Assembly: GCF_027622945.1 (NCBI RefSeq)
Contig: NZ_JAPZVQ010000022.1
Coordinates: 1 to 64,000, forward strand
DNA: 64,000 nt
Direction of reading: 5' to 3'
From: Glycomyces lechevalierae
GTDB lineage: Bacteria; Actinomycetota; Actinomycetes; Mycobacteriales; Micromonosporaceae
The position numbers and the translations under genes were made by a program. Under the pieces are notes generated by a model. That model worked only from the letters and a program-made list of their open reading frames with translations. It was not told where the DNA came from and made no database searches. Positions 26,836 to 35,624 of the stretch are shown here, one piece after another (positions within the stretch are counted from its first letter, which is position 1; the number at the start of each line of letters is the position of its first letter).

Positions 26836-26938
26836 GGCTCACCTCCTCGGCGGCAACTCTAGCGAGACCCGGCGACACGCGCCACGGGCGAACGGCCCCA
26901 GCAGGTCCGGTGGCCGACCGCCCCTAGGCTGGCCCACC

Positions 26939-27532
26939 ATGTACCCCGCACCGGCCTCCACCCCGCAGCCCGACGCGACCCCCGTCCCCATCGGCCGCCG
27001 CACCGCCCGGAGATGGGTGTTCGCCGGCCTCGTCTGCGCGGTGCTCGCGGCGATCGGCGCGTACGCCATGGCGATCGCGGCGACCGACATGGTCCACACC
27101 CGGAGCCAGCTCTTCTCCTTCTCCAGGAGCGCACTCCTCCTCCTGTTCGGCGGCGTGCTCGCCTTCATCTGCCTGCGCGTCGCCCGGAGCCGCCGCGATC
27201 TCGCGATCAGCACCGACTCCACCGGACTCTGGCTCACCGACGGCGACGCCCGCGCCGTCATCCCCTGGAACGACGTGGCCGCCGTCGGCCTCCACGAGTA
27301 CGTCGTCACCCAGACGCACTCCTGGCCGAACCTCACCTTCACGTCCTGGTCCATCGACCTGCGCCTCCACGAACCCGTCGACTCCGGCGACCCGCTCCTC
27401 GACCGCATGGTCCTGCCCGCCGGCCCGCCCCGCTACATGATCCGGCTCCCGCACGGCACCCACATCGACGCGATGGCCGCCATCAAAGCCCGCGTCCCCG
27501 AACTCTGGCTCGAAGCGCCCGACGCCGACTGA
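26939..27532 (+). CDS. Two-TM membrane protein with PH-like domain
   Basis: A 197-residue protein, divergent from 26242-26835 and of the same length and layout: segments WVFAGLVCAVLAAIGAYAMAI and SALLLLFGGVLAFICL, then ISTDSTGLWLTDGDARAVIPWNDVAAVGL, the same turn-strand-IPW pattern as its neighbour. The two may be diverged relatives. No function can be given. Confidence 0.65.
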   Translation: MYPAPASTPQPDATPVPIGRRTARRWVFAGLVCAVLAAIGAYAMAIAATDMVHTRSQLFSFSRSALLLLFGGVLAFICLRVARSRRDLAISTDSTGLWLTDGDARAVIPWNDVAAVGLHEYVVTQTHSWPNLTFTSWSIDLRLHEPVDSGDPLLDRMVLPAGPPRYMIRLPHGTHIDAMAAIKARVPELWLEAPDAD

Positions 27533-27613
27533 GCCCGGCGGGAAAGCGCCGGGACCGGTCCCGGCACGGCGGCCCTACGCTGCGGGTCCCCCCGGCGACT
27601 CCTGGAGGCCCCG

Positions 27614-27826
27614 ATGACGACACCGCCCGCACCCGTACGCGAGCACGCGCCCTGGACGATCTGGCTCACCGCGATCGCCTTCGAAGCGGCCACCGTCCTC
27701 TTCGGAGCGTTCAATACGGCCTACACGAACGGGTCCTCGCTGATCGGCCTCTTCTCCCTGGTGTTCGGCGCGCTCGCACTGATCGTCGTGCTCATGGGCC
27801 CGTCGATCCATTGGTGCTCGAAGTGA
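27614..27826 (+). CDS. Small two-TM membrane protein (70 aa)
   Basis: A 70-residue protein with two hydrophobic segments (IWLTAIAFEAATVLFGAFN, SLIGLFSLVFGALALIVVLM). ATG 27614 follows a GGAGG site (gactcctggaggcccc). Unrecognised; it ends seven bases before the convergent GH13 gene. Confidence 0.6.
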   Translation: MTTPPAPVREHAPWTIWLTAIAFEAATVLFGAFNTAYTNGSSLIGLFSLVFGALALIVVLMGPSIHWCSK

Positions 27827-27832
27827 ACGGCG

Positions 27833-29413
27833 TCAGTCGACCGTGCGCAGCCAGACCGCCGCGTCCGCCGGGAGCCGTCTGCCGTCCAGGGCTGCGCTGG
27901 CGATGAGCGGTTCGCCCGCCGGGACGTCGATCTCGTGCCCGGTCAGGTTGACGACGCACCTGAAACCGGGCTCGCGCTCGAAGTCCAGCACCCCCGGTTC
28001 ACTGTCCCGCCAACGCAACTGACCGTCGCCGAGGGCCGCCTCGCTCCGGCGGATCCGCAGCGCGAGCCGGTACAGCGACAGCATCGAGTCCGCGTCGCCA
28101 AGCTGGCTCGCGACCGTCGATTCCCGCCACTCGGGCGGCTGCGGGAGCCACGCCCCGCCCGGGCCGAACTCGAACGGCGGGGCGTCGCCGCCCCACGGCA
28201 GCGGCACCCGGCAGCCGTCCCGGCCCAGGTCGAGCCCGCCGGTCCGGCGGAACACCGGATCCTCGCGCAGCGCGTCGGGCAGGTCGAAGACCTCGGGGAG
28301 CCCCAGCTCGTCGCCTTGGTAGACATAGACACCGCCGGGCAGCGCCATCGTCAGCAGCGCCGCCGCCCGCGCCCGCCGCTCGCCCAGAGCGAGGTCGGTC
28401 GGGACGCCGTGCTCGCGCTTCAAGAACATGCTGTTCTCGCGGCCGTAGCGGGTCACATGCCGGGTCACGTCGTGGTTCGACAGCACCCAGGTCGGCGGCG
28501 CGCCCACCTTCGCGTGCGTCGCGATGGTCCGGTCGATCACCTCTCTGAGCGCCCCGGCCTCCCACGCGCACTTCAGGAACTCGAAGTTGAACGCCGTGTG
28601 CAGCTCGTCCGGGCGGAGGTAGAGCGCGAACCGCTCGGGATCGCGCACCCAGATCTCGCCCACGAACACCCGCTCCGGCCCGTACTCGCCGAGCACGAGC
28701 CGCCAGTCGCGGTAGATCTCGTGCACCTCCGGCCGGTCCTTGTCCGGCTCGTCGTCAGCGTCGGTGAATGTCGGCACGCCCTTGAACCGGCCGCGCTTGT
28801 CCGGCAGCCCGGCCTGCTTCACCAGGCGCGCAGCCACATCGATGCGGAACCCGTCCACGCCCCGGTCGAGCCAGAACCGCAGGATCGACAGGAACTCGGC
28901 CCGCACCTCCGGATGGTCCCAGTTCAAGTCGGGCTGGGACGAGTCGAACAGGTGCAGGTACCACTGCCCGTCCTCCACTTGCGACCACGCCGGGCCGCCG
29001 AAGCGCGACTGCCAGTTGTTCACCTCGTCGCGGAAGTGGAACCGTTCGCGCGCAGGCGAACCCGGACCGGCGCGCAGCGCCTCCTGGAACCACGGATGCT
29101 GATCGGAGGTGTGGTTCGGGACCAGGTCCACAATGATCCGCAGCCCGAACTGATGCGCCGCCTCGATCAGCCGCTCGGCGTCTTCGAGCGTGCCGAACGC
29201 CGGGTCGATCGCCCGGTAGTCGGCCACGTCGTACCCGCCGTCGGCCATCGGCGAGGCGTACCACGGGTTGATCCACAGCGCATCCACACCGAGCTCCCGC
29301 AGGTACCCGAGCCGCGATTCGAGTCCGGCGATGTCGCCGATCCCGTCCCCGTCGCCGTCCGCGAAACTGCGCAGGTACACCTGGTAGATCGCCGCGCTCC
29401 GCCACCAACTCAC
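27833..29413 (-). CDS. GH13 alpha-glucosidase / oligo-glucosidase
   Basis: A 526-residue cytosolic GH13 enzyme. Conserved regions: DLVPNHTS (region I), DGFRIDVA with the nucleophile Asp (II), GEIWV with the acid/base Glu (III) and SNHDVTRH with the transition-state Asp (IV). VYQVYLRSFADGDGDGIGDIAG is the usual oligo-1,6-/alpha-glucosidase start. GTG 29413 has GGGAGG five bases upstream and overlaps the oxidoreductase stop (ATGTGA), so it is the last gene of the sugar operon. It probably hydrolyses the imported alpha-linked glucoside; the exact substrate is unknown. Confidence 0.92.
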   Translation of the reverse strand: MSWWRSAAIYQVYLRSFADGDGDGIGDIAGLESRLGYLRELGVDALWINPWYASPMADGGYDVADYRAIDPAFGTLEDAERLIEAAHQFGLRIIVDLVPNHTSDQHPWFQEALRAGPGSPARERFHFRDEVNNWQSRFGGPAWSQVEDGQWYLHLFDSSQPDLNWDHPEVRAEFLSILRFWLDRGVDGFRIDVAARLVKQAGLPDKRGRFKGVPTFTDADDEPDKDRPEVHEIYRDWRLVLGEYGPERVFVGEIWVRDPERFALYLRPDELHTAFNFEFLKCAWEAGALREVIDRTIATHAKVGAPPTWVLSNHDVTRHVTRYGRENSMFLKREHGVPTDLALGERRARAAALLTMALPGGVYVYQGDELGLPEVFDLPDALREDPVFRRTGGLDLGRDGCRVPLPWGGDAPPFEFGPGGAWLPQPPEWRESTVASQLGDADSMLSLYRLALRIRRSEAALGDGQLRWRDSEPGVLDFEREPGFRCVVNLTGHEIDVPAGEPLIASAALDGRRLPADAAVWLRTVD

Positions 29414-30744
29414 ATTGCCTCCCAAAGGATCGTGCGCTGTTCGAGGCGCGCCCGCTCGGCCGCGAACGCCATCCGGTGACTGTCCAAAGAGGCCTCGAGG
29501 TCCGTGGAAGCCGCCTCCCCGCCCTCGAGCGCGGTGACGAACGCGTCCACCAGCGCCTCGTCCCCGCCCGAATGCCCCCGATCGTCAGGCGCCCCGGTCG
29601 CGTCCACCGGCCCAGCGTAGATCTCGAACACCTTGTGGTCCATCGGCTTCCGCGTCGACGACGCCCCGGCCCGCGCCCCCGGCAGCTCGGGCAGCACCGC
29701 CGTCGGCGAGAACAGATCGACCTCGAGGGTCCCGGTCCGCAGGTTCCCCGCGATCTCCCCCGCCGTCCCGGTGAGCCGCACGGTCCGCGTGTTCTGCCCG
29801 GTGAACGCCGAAGTCGAGAGCGTCGCGGTCAACCCGCCCGGGAAGTCGACGACCGTCTGCTGGTGGTCCACGACGTCGTTGTCGGCGTGGAACACGCACC
29901 GCCCGTACGGCCCGCGCCGCAGCGCCGCCAGCCGACCCTCCGGGCTGAGGTCGTCGCCGAGCAGCGCCACCGGCCAGCCGTCCCGGTCCGCAAGGGCCTC
30001 AACGTAGTAGCGCGGCGCGTAGAACGGGCACGAGTCGGCGGCCGGGCAGCCGTCGAGGCAGTAGTCCGGCGCGCCTTCCGGGGCGTGCTCGGGCCGGAAG
30101 TAGGTGAGGCTGCCGGCGCTGGCGACGGACGCGGGCGGTTCGCCCGCGAACCAGCGGATGATGTCGAGGTCGTGGCAGGTCTTGGCGAGGACCATCGGGC
30201 TCGAGGTGGCGAGGTTGCGCCAGTTGCCGCGCACGTAGGAGTGCGCGAAGTGCCAGAAGCCGATGTTCTCCTCGACGCGCATGGTCACGAGCCGGCCGAT
30301 TGTCCCGGTGTCGACGAGGCGGCGGATCGCGAGCCAGAACGGCTGGTAGCGCATCACATGGCTGATCCATATGCGGGCCTTGTGCTCTCGGGCGGCGGCC
30401 GCGAGGGCCTCGAGGTCGCCGGGGGTGGTCGCGGCGGGCTTCTCCAGGAGGATCGGCAGGCCGGTCTCGACGGCGGCGAGTGCGGCCTCGAGGTGGAGGC
30501 GGTCGGGGAGGGCGATCACGAAGGCGTCCAGTCCGATCGCGGCGGCGTCGGCGACGAGGTCGCGCCAGTCGGGGTAGCGGTGCTCGTTCGGCACGCCCGC
30601 GGCGTCGGCGAGCCGTTCGCGGCGGTGCGGCATCGGGTCGGCGACGGCCGCGACGGCGGCGCGGTCGGGGCGTTCGATCGCCCAGCGGCCGTACGTGCTG
30701 GAGCCGCGCGCGCCCGCACCGAGGATGCCCAGTCGGATTGCCAT
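29410..30744 (-). CDS. Gfo/Idh/MocA family oxidoreductase
   Basis: A 444-residue NAD(P)-dependent sugar oxidoreductase. The Rossmann motif is LGILGAGARGSSTYG at the N-terminus, the EKPAATTPGDLEAL motif is at about 97, and the active-site-like segment is LAKTCHDLDIIRWFAGEPP. A cysteine-rich stretch CLDGCPAADSCPFY (about 235) is typical of one larger subgroup. It starts six bases after the permease stop and ends overlapping the glucosidase start. Its place suggests oxidation of the imported sugar or of a glycoside before cleavage. Confidence 0.88.
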   Translation of the reverse strand: MAIRLGILGAGARGSSTYGRWAIERPDRAAVAAVADPMPHRRERLADAAGVPNEHRYPDWRDLVADAAAIGLDAFVIALPDRLHLEAALAAVETGLPILLEKPAATTPGDLEALAAAAREHKARIWISHVMRYQPFWLAIRRLVDTGTIGRLVTMRVEENIGFWHFAHSYVRGNWRNLATSSPMVLAKTCHDLDIIRWFAGEPPASVASAGSLTYFRPEHAPEGAPDYCLDGCPAADSCPFYAPRYYVEALADRDGWPVALLGDDLSPEGRLAALRRGPYGRCVFHADNDVVDHQQTVVDFPGGLTATLSTSAFTGQNTRTVRLTGTAGEIAGNLRTGTLEVDLFSPTAVLPELPGARAGASSTRKPMDHKVFEIYAGPVDATGAPDDRGHSGGDEALVDAFVTALEGGEAASTDLEASLDSHRMAFAAERARLEQRTILWEAM

Positions 30745-30749
30745 GTGGC

Positions 30750-31655
30750 TCAGCCTTTCTCCGCGCCTGAGGTGAGTCCCGTGACGAGCAGTCGCTGCGC
30801 CAGGAAGAACCCGGCGACCACCGGGACGGTGATCGCGATCGACCCGGCCATGAGCACTGTGGTCGGTACCGAGAACTCGGTGAGCTGCGCGATGCCGAGC
30901 GAGACCGTCCAGCGGTCGCGGTCGGCGACGAGGAAGAGCAGCGCGAACAGGTACTCGTTCCAGGCGATCATGAACACGTAGAGGGCGGTGGCGGCGACGC
31001 CGGGGAGGGCGAGGGGGAGCACGACGCGGCGGATGAGGGCGAGGCGGCCGCAGCCGTCGATCATCGCCGCTTCCTCTACTGAGGACGGTACAGCCACGAG
31101 GTAGGTGCGGAGCATGTACAGGGCGACCGGGACGGTCTGGGCGACGTAGACGAAGACGAGGCCGACGAGCGACCCGGTGAGGCCGATGCGGCTGAGCAGC
31201 ACGAACAGCGGCACGGCGAGCACGATGCCGGGGAGGAGGTAGACGCCGAGGAAGACGACGTTCACGGCGTTGCGGCCGAAGAAGCGCAGCCGCACGGCCG
31301 CGTAGGCGCCGAGGACGCTGAAGAGGATCGCGAGCGCGGCGGTGGCGAGCGCGACTTGGAGGGAGTTCCACATGTTGCCGCCGAGGCCGTATTCGGCCAT
31401 CGCGGTCGGGTACGAGTCGAAGGTGATCTCGTCGGGGATGAGGTTGAGCGGCTCGGAGACCACGGACTGGAAGGGCCGCAGGGAGAGCGAGATGCCGTAG
31501 AGCAGCGGCCCGGCGGTGACGGCGACCGCGACGGCGATGACGACCCAGCGGAGGGCGCCGAGGACCGCGTCCTCGGCGGTGAGGCGGGCACGCCGAAGGC
31601 GACCTGCACCTCTGGGCTGCGGGTGACGGGAACTTCCCGTGCAAGGCTCGCTCAT
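30750..31655 (-). CDS. Sugar ABC transporter permease (MalG/CUT1 type)
   Basis: A 301-residue membrane protein with about six segments. The EAA loop that docks the ATPase reads EEAAMIDGCGRLALIRRVVLPLALPG. The last residues VTGLTSGAEKG are typical of MalG-like subunits. Its ATG overlaps the upstream permease stop (ATGA), with GGGAGC upstream. No ATPase gene is in the operon, as for Streptomyces systems energised by the shared MsiK. Confidence 0.9.
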   Translation of the reverse strand: MSEPCTGSSRHPQPRGAGRLRRARLTAEDAVLGALRWVVIAVAVAVTAGPLLYGISLSLRPFQSVVSEPLNLIPDEITFDSYPTAMAEYGLGGNMWNSLQVALATAALAILFSVLGAYAAVRLRFFGRNAVNVVFLGVYLLPGIVLAVPLFVLLSRIGLTGSLVGLVFVYVAQTVPVALYMLRTYLVAVPSSVEEAAMIDGCGRLALIRRVVLPLALPGVAATALYVFMIAWNEYLFALLFLVADRDRWTVSLGIAQLTEFSVPTTVLMAGSIAITVPVVAGFFLAQRLLVTGLTSGAEKG

Positions 31656-32566
31656 GCCCGCTCCCTCTTGATCATCCACGCGTACACAGCGACCACGACC
31701 AGGAGCATCCCGGTCATGAGCAGCCCGGTCGCCGAAGCCGTGCCGATGTTCGCGCGCACCACCAGCTCCGAGTAGACCCGCACCGCCAGCACTTCGGTAC
31801 CGCCCGCGCCGCCGGTGAGCAGGTAGATGTCGTTGAAGTTCTGGAAGGACCACAGGAACCGCAGCACCGCGAGCAGCGCCATCACCCCCGCGAGCTCGGG
31901 CAGCAGCAGGTGCCGGAAGATCCGCGTCTTCCCGGCGCCGTCGATCTGCGCGGCCTCCTCGATGTCCCCGGGCACCACTTGCAGTCGCGCCGTGATGAAC
32001 AGGAACGCGAGCGGGAAGGTCTTCCACACCTCGAACGCGATCACGCACAACAGCGCGACCGGCACTTCGAGCGGCCCGAGGTCGCGGCTCGTCGTGGTGA
32101 GGAACGCGATCGGCTCGGCCCATCCGAGCCATTCGACGCCGACGGCGTTGACCAGGCCGTACCCGGGGTTGAGCAGTGTCTTCCAGATCGTGGCGGCCGC
32201 GACCACTGGCAGCACGTACGGCACGAGCACGAGCGCCCGGATCAGCCCGCGACCCCGGAAGGGCCGCCGCAGGGCGAGCGCGACCGCGAGTCCGACGAGC
32301 ACCGCGCCGGCGGACGAGGCCGCCGCGTAGACCACGGTGGTCGTCGCGGCCGACCAGAACCGCGGCGAGCCCCAGACGGCGGCGATGTTCTCGCTGGTGA
32401 ACACGAGGTTGTCGATGTAGAGGCGCGGGATGTCGACGAGCCGCACGTCGAGGAACGCGAACAGCGCGACCGCCAGGAACGGCAGCACCGCGAACAGGAG
32501 CACGACGATCACGGTGGGGCCCACCAGGAGCCGCCCGTGCAGGTCCTCACGGCGGGACATCGTCAT
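31652..32566 (-). CDS. Sugar ABC transporter permease (MalF/CUT1 type)
   Basis: A 304-residue permease, partner of the MalG-type gene it overlaps. The EAA loop is EEAAQIDGAGKTRIFRHLLLPELAG. ATG 32566 (MTMSRRED) is chosen because the first membrane segment begins about 15 residues later; the frame is open further upstream without a ribosome binding site. About 130 bases separate it from the binding-protein gene, and a copy of the dispersed repeat lies there. Confidence 0.88.
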   Translation of the reverse strand: MTMSRREDLHGRLLVGPTVIVVLLFAVLPFLAVALFAFLDVRLVDIPRLYIDNLVFTSENIAAVWGSPRFWSAATTTVVYAAASSAGAVLVGLAVALALRRPFRGRGLIRALVLVPYVLPVVAAATIWKTLLNPGYGLVNAVGVEWLGWAEPIAFLTTTSRDLGPLEVPVALLCVIAFEVWKTFPLAFLFITARLQVVPGDIEEAAQIDGAGKTRIFRHLLLPELAGVMALLAVLRFLWSFQNFNDIYLLTGGAGGTEVLAVRVYSELVVRANIGTASATGLLMTGMLLVVVAVYAWMIKRERA

Positions 32567-32610
32567 CGGACGGCGGCCGCCGGGCACACGAACAGTCTTG
32601 CGGGGCGTCG

Positions 32611-32654
32611 GGAAAGGGCCCCCGGTTTCAACGGTGCCACCGGGGTCCGACACC
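32611..32654. repeat. Third copy of the dispersed intergenic repeat
   Basis: ggaaagggcccccggtttc, then aacggtgccaccggggtccgacacc: it matches the core of the 22684-22842 copies (gggcccccggtttcg..ggtgcc..aggggtg.gaca). It lies between the binding-protein and permease genes of a leftward operon, where an attenuating hairpin (ggtgccaccggggtccgacacc is partly self-complementary) could reduce permease expression relative to the binding protein. Confidence 0.65.
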
Positions 32655-32694
32655 GGATCGCGGACCGTGTTCGAACGCGGCCGTTCGGTCTCGC

Positions 32695-34071
32695 TCATCC
32701 GCCGAGGTCCTGTTGCGCCGCTTCGACACTCGCGGCCATGGCGGCCGCGACCTCGGCGGGCGGGGCGCCGTCGAACAGCGCCTCCGCCTCGGTGGCGAGG
32801 ATGGTCTGGGAGAACACGATGCCGGCGAGTTCGGCGTCCGGGGTGCCCCAGCCCCAGCGCGTGAACTCCTCGGCTCCGGCGGCGAGCCGGTCGACCAGGG
32901 CCGGGCCGTAGATCTGCTCGATCGAGACCTCCTGGGTCTGGTCGTTGCCGAACGGCAGCGCCGACCACGCGTCCAGGTACTCATGGGACCCGGCCTCGGG
33001 GCCGGGCCGCACCGGGATGCGGCCCTCGGTCGCGGAGGCGAGGTTCTCGACGTACCCGTCGGTGAGCATGTACTTCACGAACTCCTTGGCGTCCGCGGTG
33101 TTCGCGCCCGCCGGGATGCCGTAGTTCGTGGTCTGCCCGTACTCGACGGGCGCCTCGCTCCCGGTGCCGGTGAACGTGGTCAGGTACGCGGTGTTCTCCG
33201 CGAGGAACCGCGGGTTCTCGGCGCATTCGGCGCAGGTCACGGGGTTGTCGACGTCGAGTCCGGCGACCTCGTCGACGATGTGGGAGGAGAACAGCACCAT
33301 CGCGGCGGACCCCGAGAGATAAGCGGCCCGCGCGGCCTCGACGTCCACTTGCGCCGGTCCGGCCGCGGCGGCGAGCCGCTGGTAGTGGGCCAGGCCCTCG
33401 ACGCATTCGGGCGAGTCGATCGCGACCGCGCCGTCCTCGGCGAGCTCGCAGCCGAACGGGAGCAGCATCGACTCGATGCCCTCCTGCGTGTACACGTCCC
33501 CGGGGGTCGTCCCGATCGCGATGCCCGCCAAGCCGTCCGAGTCGAGCGCTTCGGCGGCGGCCGCGATGTCCGCGACCGATTCGGGCGGCTCGAGCCCGGC
33601 GGCCTCGAACAGGTCGGTGCGGTAGGCGATGGTGTGGCCCCACCCGTCCGACGGGACCGCGTGCAGGCTGCCGCCGATCGTGACCATGTCCAGCGCCGCC
33701 CGGCTGAACGTGTCCGCCCCGAGCTCGTCCACGACCTCCTGCGGCGCTTGGTCGTCGAGCAGGCCCTGCGCGGCCCAGGCGGCGGTGCTCGACGGGTTGT
33801 GGGCGATCACGTCCGGCACGTCGCCCGAAGCGGCGGAGGTGACGAGGGTCTGCCCGGCCTGGTCCGGTTCGAGCGGGACCATCTCGACCTCGATGCCGGT
33901 GGCCTCGGTGAACGCGTCGATCACGGGCTGCTGCGCCGCGATCCGCTCCGGGGTGGTGTACGGCGTCCAGAAGACGATCGAACCGTCGCCTTCCTCGGAC
34001 TCCTCTGGGCTGCAGGCGGATACGGTCAGCAGCAGCATCGAGGCCGCTACGCAGGTCGTCATTGTCCTCAT
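32695..34071 (-). CDS. Sugar ABC transporter substrate-binding lipoprotein
   Basis: A 458-residue extracellular solute-binding protein of the CUT1 type. The lipobox LTVSACS (cysteine at about residue 20) follows a short signal peptide, then the first strand is SIVFWTPYTTPERIAAQQP. Two extra cysteines (CAECAEN) occur near residue 280. AGGAGC sits before ATG 34071, and a TATAGT -10 element lies about 46 bases upstream. It heads the five-gene sugar operon reading leftward to the GH13 gene. Confidence 0.9.
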   Translation of the reverse strand: MRTMTTCVAASMLLLTVSACSPEESEEGDGSIVFWTPYTTPERIAAQQPVIDAFTEATGIEVEMVPLEPDQAGQTLVTSAASGDVPDVIAHNPSSTAAWAAQGLLDDQAPQEVVDELGADTFSRAALDMVTIGGSLHAVPSDGWGHTIAYRTDLFEAAGLEPPESVADIAAAAEALDSDGLAGIAIGTTPGDVYTQEGIESMLLPFGCELAEDGAVAIDSPECVEGLAHYQRLAAAAGPAQVDVEAARAAYLSGSAAMVLFSSHIVDEVAGLDVDNPVTCAECAENPRFLAENTAYLTTFTGTGSEAPVEYGQTTNYGIPAGANTADAKEFVKYMLTDGYVENLASATEGRIPVRPGPEAGSHEYLDAWSALPFGNDQTQEVSIEQIYGPALVDRLAAGAEEFTRWGWGTPDAELAGIVFSQTILATEAEALFDGAPPAEVAAAMAASVEAAQQDLGG

Positions 34072-34116
34072 AGCCGCTCCTAAGGGGCGAATCGGCGCGA
34101 ACAGCGTCCAATCCGC

Positions 34117-34122
34117 ACTATA
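34117..34122 (-). promoter_or_regulatory. -10 element of the sugar operon
   Basis: TATAGT on the minus strand, about 46 bases before the binding-protein ATG. No convincing -35 is visible at the usual distance, which suits a regulated promoter. No operator palindrome was recognised. Confidence 0.5.
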
Positions 34123-34191
34123 GCGGCGATGTGTGGTCGCGCGGTACCCCTGCGTGTCGGTGAGCCGAAGGTTCGCGCAGCGATGCGGCGG

Positions 34192-34779
34192 TCAGCGCGA
34201 GCCGGTGGCCATGAGCTTGACGGCCGCCTCGGCCTCCTCGATGGTGGCGATGCCCTGGATCTGGTGGACGTCGTTGGAGCTGAGGCTGCTGTCGGTGACC
34301 TCGACCGACCGGCCGTCGACCATGATGTGCACGAGCCCGGGCCACCCGTCCTCCTCGGTGGCCGCGGTCGCGGCGGCGTTCCACGCCTCGACGCCCTCCT
34401 CGTCGAAGACCACGTACACCGTGGGCAGGCCCGCGGTCCCGTAGTCGTAATCGAGGTAGTCGACGTGCTCGGCGGTCACGATCGCCGGGGCGAGCCGCAC
34501 TTCGGAGAGGACGCCGTCGACCCGGGCGCACACGTCGAGCGGTTCGGCGGGATCCGTGTCGGGGGTGACGGACTCGCCGCCGGTGGCGGGGTAGCGGGCC
34601 TCGCAGTCGGCGCTGTCGCCGTCGAGCGACGACTCCACCATGCGGAACTCGAGCTGCACGCCGTCCGCGACGGTCATGGCGGTGTCGCTCTCGGGCGGAG
34701 CCTCCCCCGCTTCCTCGGCCCCGCACGAGACGAGCGCGGGAGCGACGAGGAGCGCGACCATGGGCAGCAGTGCTTTCAC
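34192..34779 (-). CDS. Lipoprotein with a SecD P1-head-like domain
   Basis: A 195-residue lipoprotein (lipobox ALVSCG, cysteine at about residue 19). The rest looks like the periplasmic P1 head of SecD standing alone: PTVYVVFDEEGVEAWNAAA then LVHIMVDGRSVEVTDSSLSS and IQGIATIEEAEAAVKLMATG, which parallel the SecD steps ..F..EG...F...., .I.LDG.V...P.. and I.G.FT.EEA..LA..L. A free-standing, membrane-tethered head might help late steps of protein export or simply reuse the fold. The start is GTG 34779 with a GGAAAGG site. Confidence 0.7.
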   Translation of the reverse strand: MKALLPMVALLVAPALVSCGAEEAGEAPPESDTAMTVADGVQLEFRMVESSLDGDSADCEARYPATGGESVTPDTDPAEPLDVCARVDGVLSEVRLAPAIVTAEHVDYLDYDYGTAGLPTVYVVFDEEGVEAWNAAATAATEEDGWPGLVHIMVDGRSVEVTDSSLSSNDVHQIQGIATIEEAEAAVKLMATGSR

Positions 34780-34875
34780 GGGGATCGCCTTTCCGAAGGG
34801 TCCTCCAGAATAGACGGCGGCCCGGCCGGGGCGAGGACACGCCGTCCTGTCGGTGGCGGACTCTAGACTTCCCCG

Positions 34876-35583
34876 GTGATCATCTGGCTCGCCTCGTTCC
34901 CCCGCTCCGGCAACACCTTCTTCCGCATCGCGCTCAACCGCCTCTACAGCGTCCCGACCTATGTGGTCTACGACGTCGACGGCGTCGCCGCCCAGATCGG
35001 CACCGAGATCATGGACGCCCGCGACCGGCCCGCCGACTTCGCGGCGATGCGCGCCGCCGACGAGGTGCACTTCGTCAAGACCCACCGCCGCCGCGACGAC
35101 CCCGTCATCGCCGACGAGGACCGCGCCATCTGCCTCGTGCGGGACGGCCGCGACGCCCTCGTCTCCTGGGCCCGCCTCTGGACCGCCCAGCACCAAGGCG
35201 AACCCGACTACGAGACCCGGTTCGCCGCAGAGGCCCGCGCGATGATCACCCGCCGCACCGGCGGCACCGGCGGCTGGGGCCAGAACGTCCTCTCCTGGCA
35301 CCGCTCCGCCAGCCCCGCACCGGTCTGGGTCCGCTTCGACGACCTCATCGCGGACCCCGAGACCAGCGTCCGTGACGCCGTCGCCAAAGCCGCCCCCGGC
35401 CTCGCGCCCGCCTCAGCGGCCGCGATCCCCACCTTCGGCGAACTCCACGACCGCGAACCGGGCTTCTTCCGCTCCGGCACCACCGGCGCCCACCGCACCG
35501 AACTCCCCGACGACCTCCATGACCTGTTCTGGGCCCAACCGGACAACGCCGAAGCGATGCGGCTCAACAACTACCAGCGGTAA
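34876..35583 (+). CDS. Sulfotransferase-domain protein
   Basis: A 235-residue cytosolic protein. The N-terminus WLASFPRSGNTFFRIAL is the 5'-phosphosulfate-binding loop of PAPS-dependent sulfotransferases, and CLVRDGRDALVSWARL (about residue 85) is the 3'-phosphate-binding motif. The acceptor is unknown; small sulfotransferases in actinomycetes act on lipids, sugars or natural products. It stands alone, divergent from the lipoprotein gene. Confidence 0.85.
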   Translation: MIIWLASFPRSGNTFFRIALNRLYSVPTYVVYDVDGVAAQIGTEIMDARDRPADFAAMRAADEVHFVKTHRRRDDPVIADEDRAICLVRDGRDALVSWARLWTAQHQGEPDYETRFAAEARAMITRRTGGTGGWGQNVLSWHRSASPAPVWVRFDDLIADPETSVRDAVAKAAPGLAPASAAAIPTFGELHDREPGFFRSGTTGAHRTELPDDLHDLFWAQPDNAEAMRLNNYQR

Positions 35584-35624
35584 CCCGGTGGCGCAGGGCC
35601 GCGAAGCCCTGCCAGACTGCGGAA

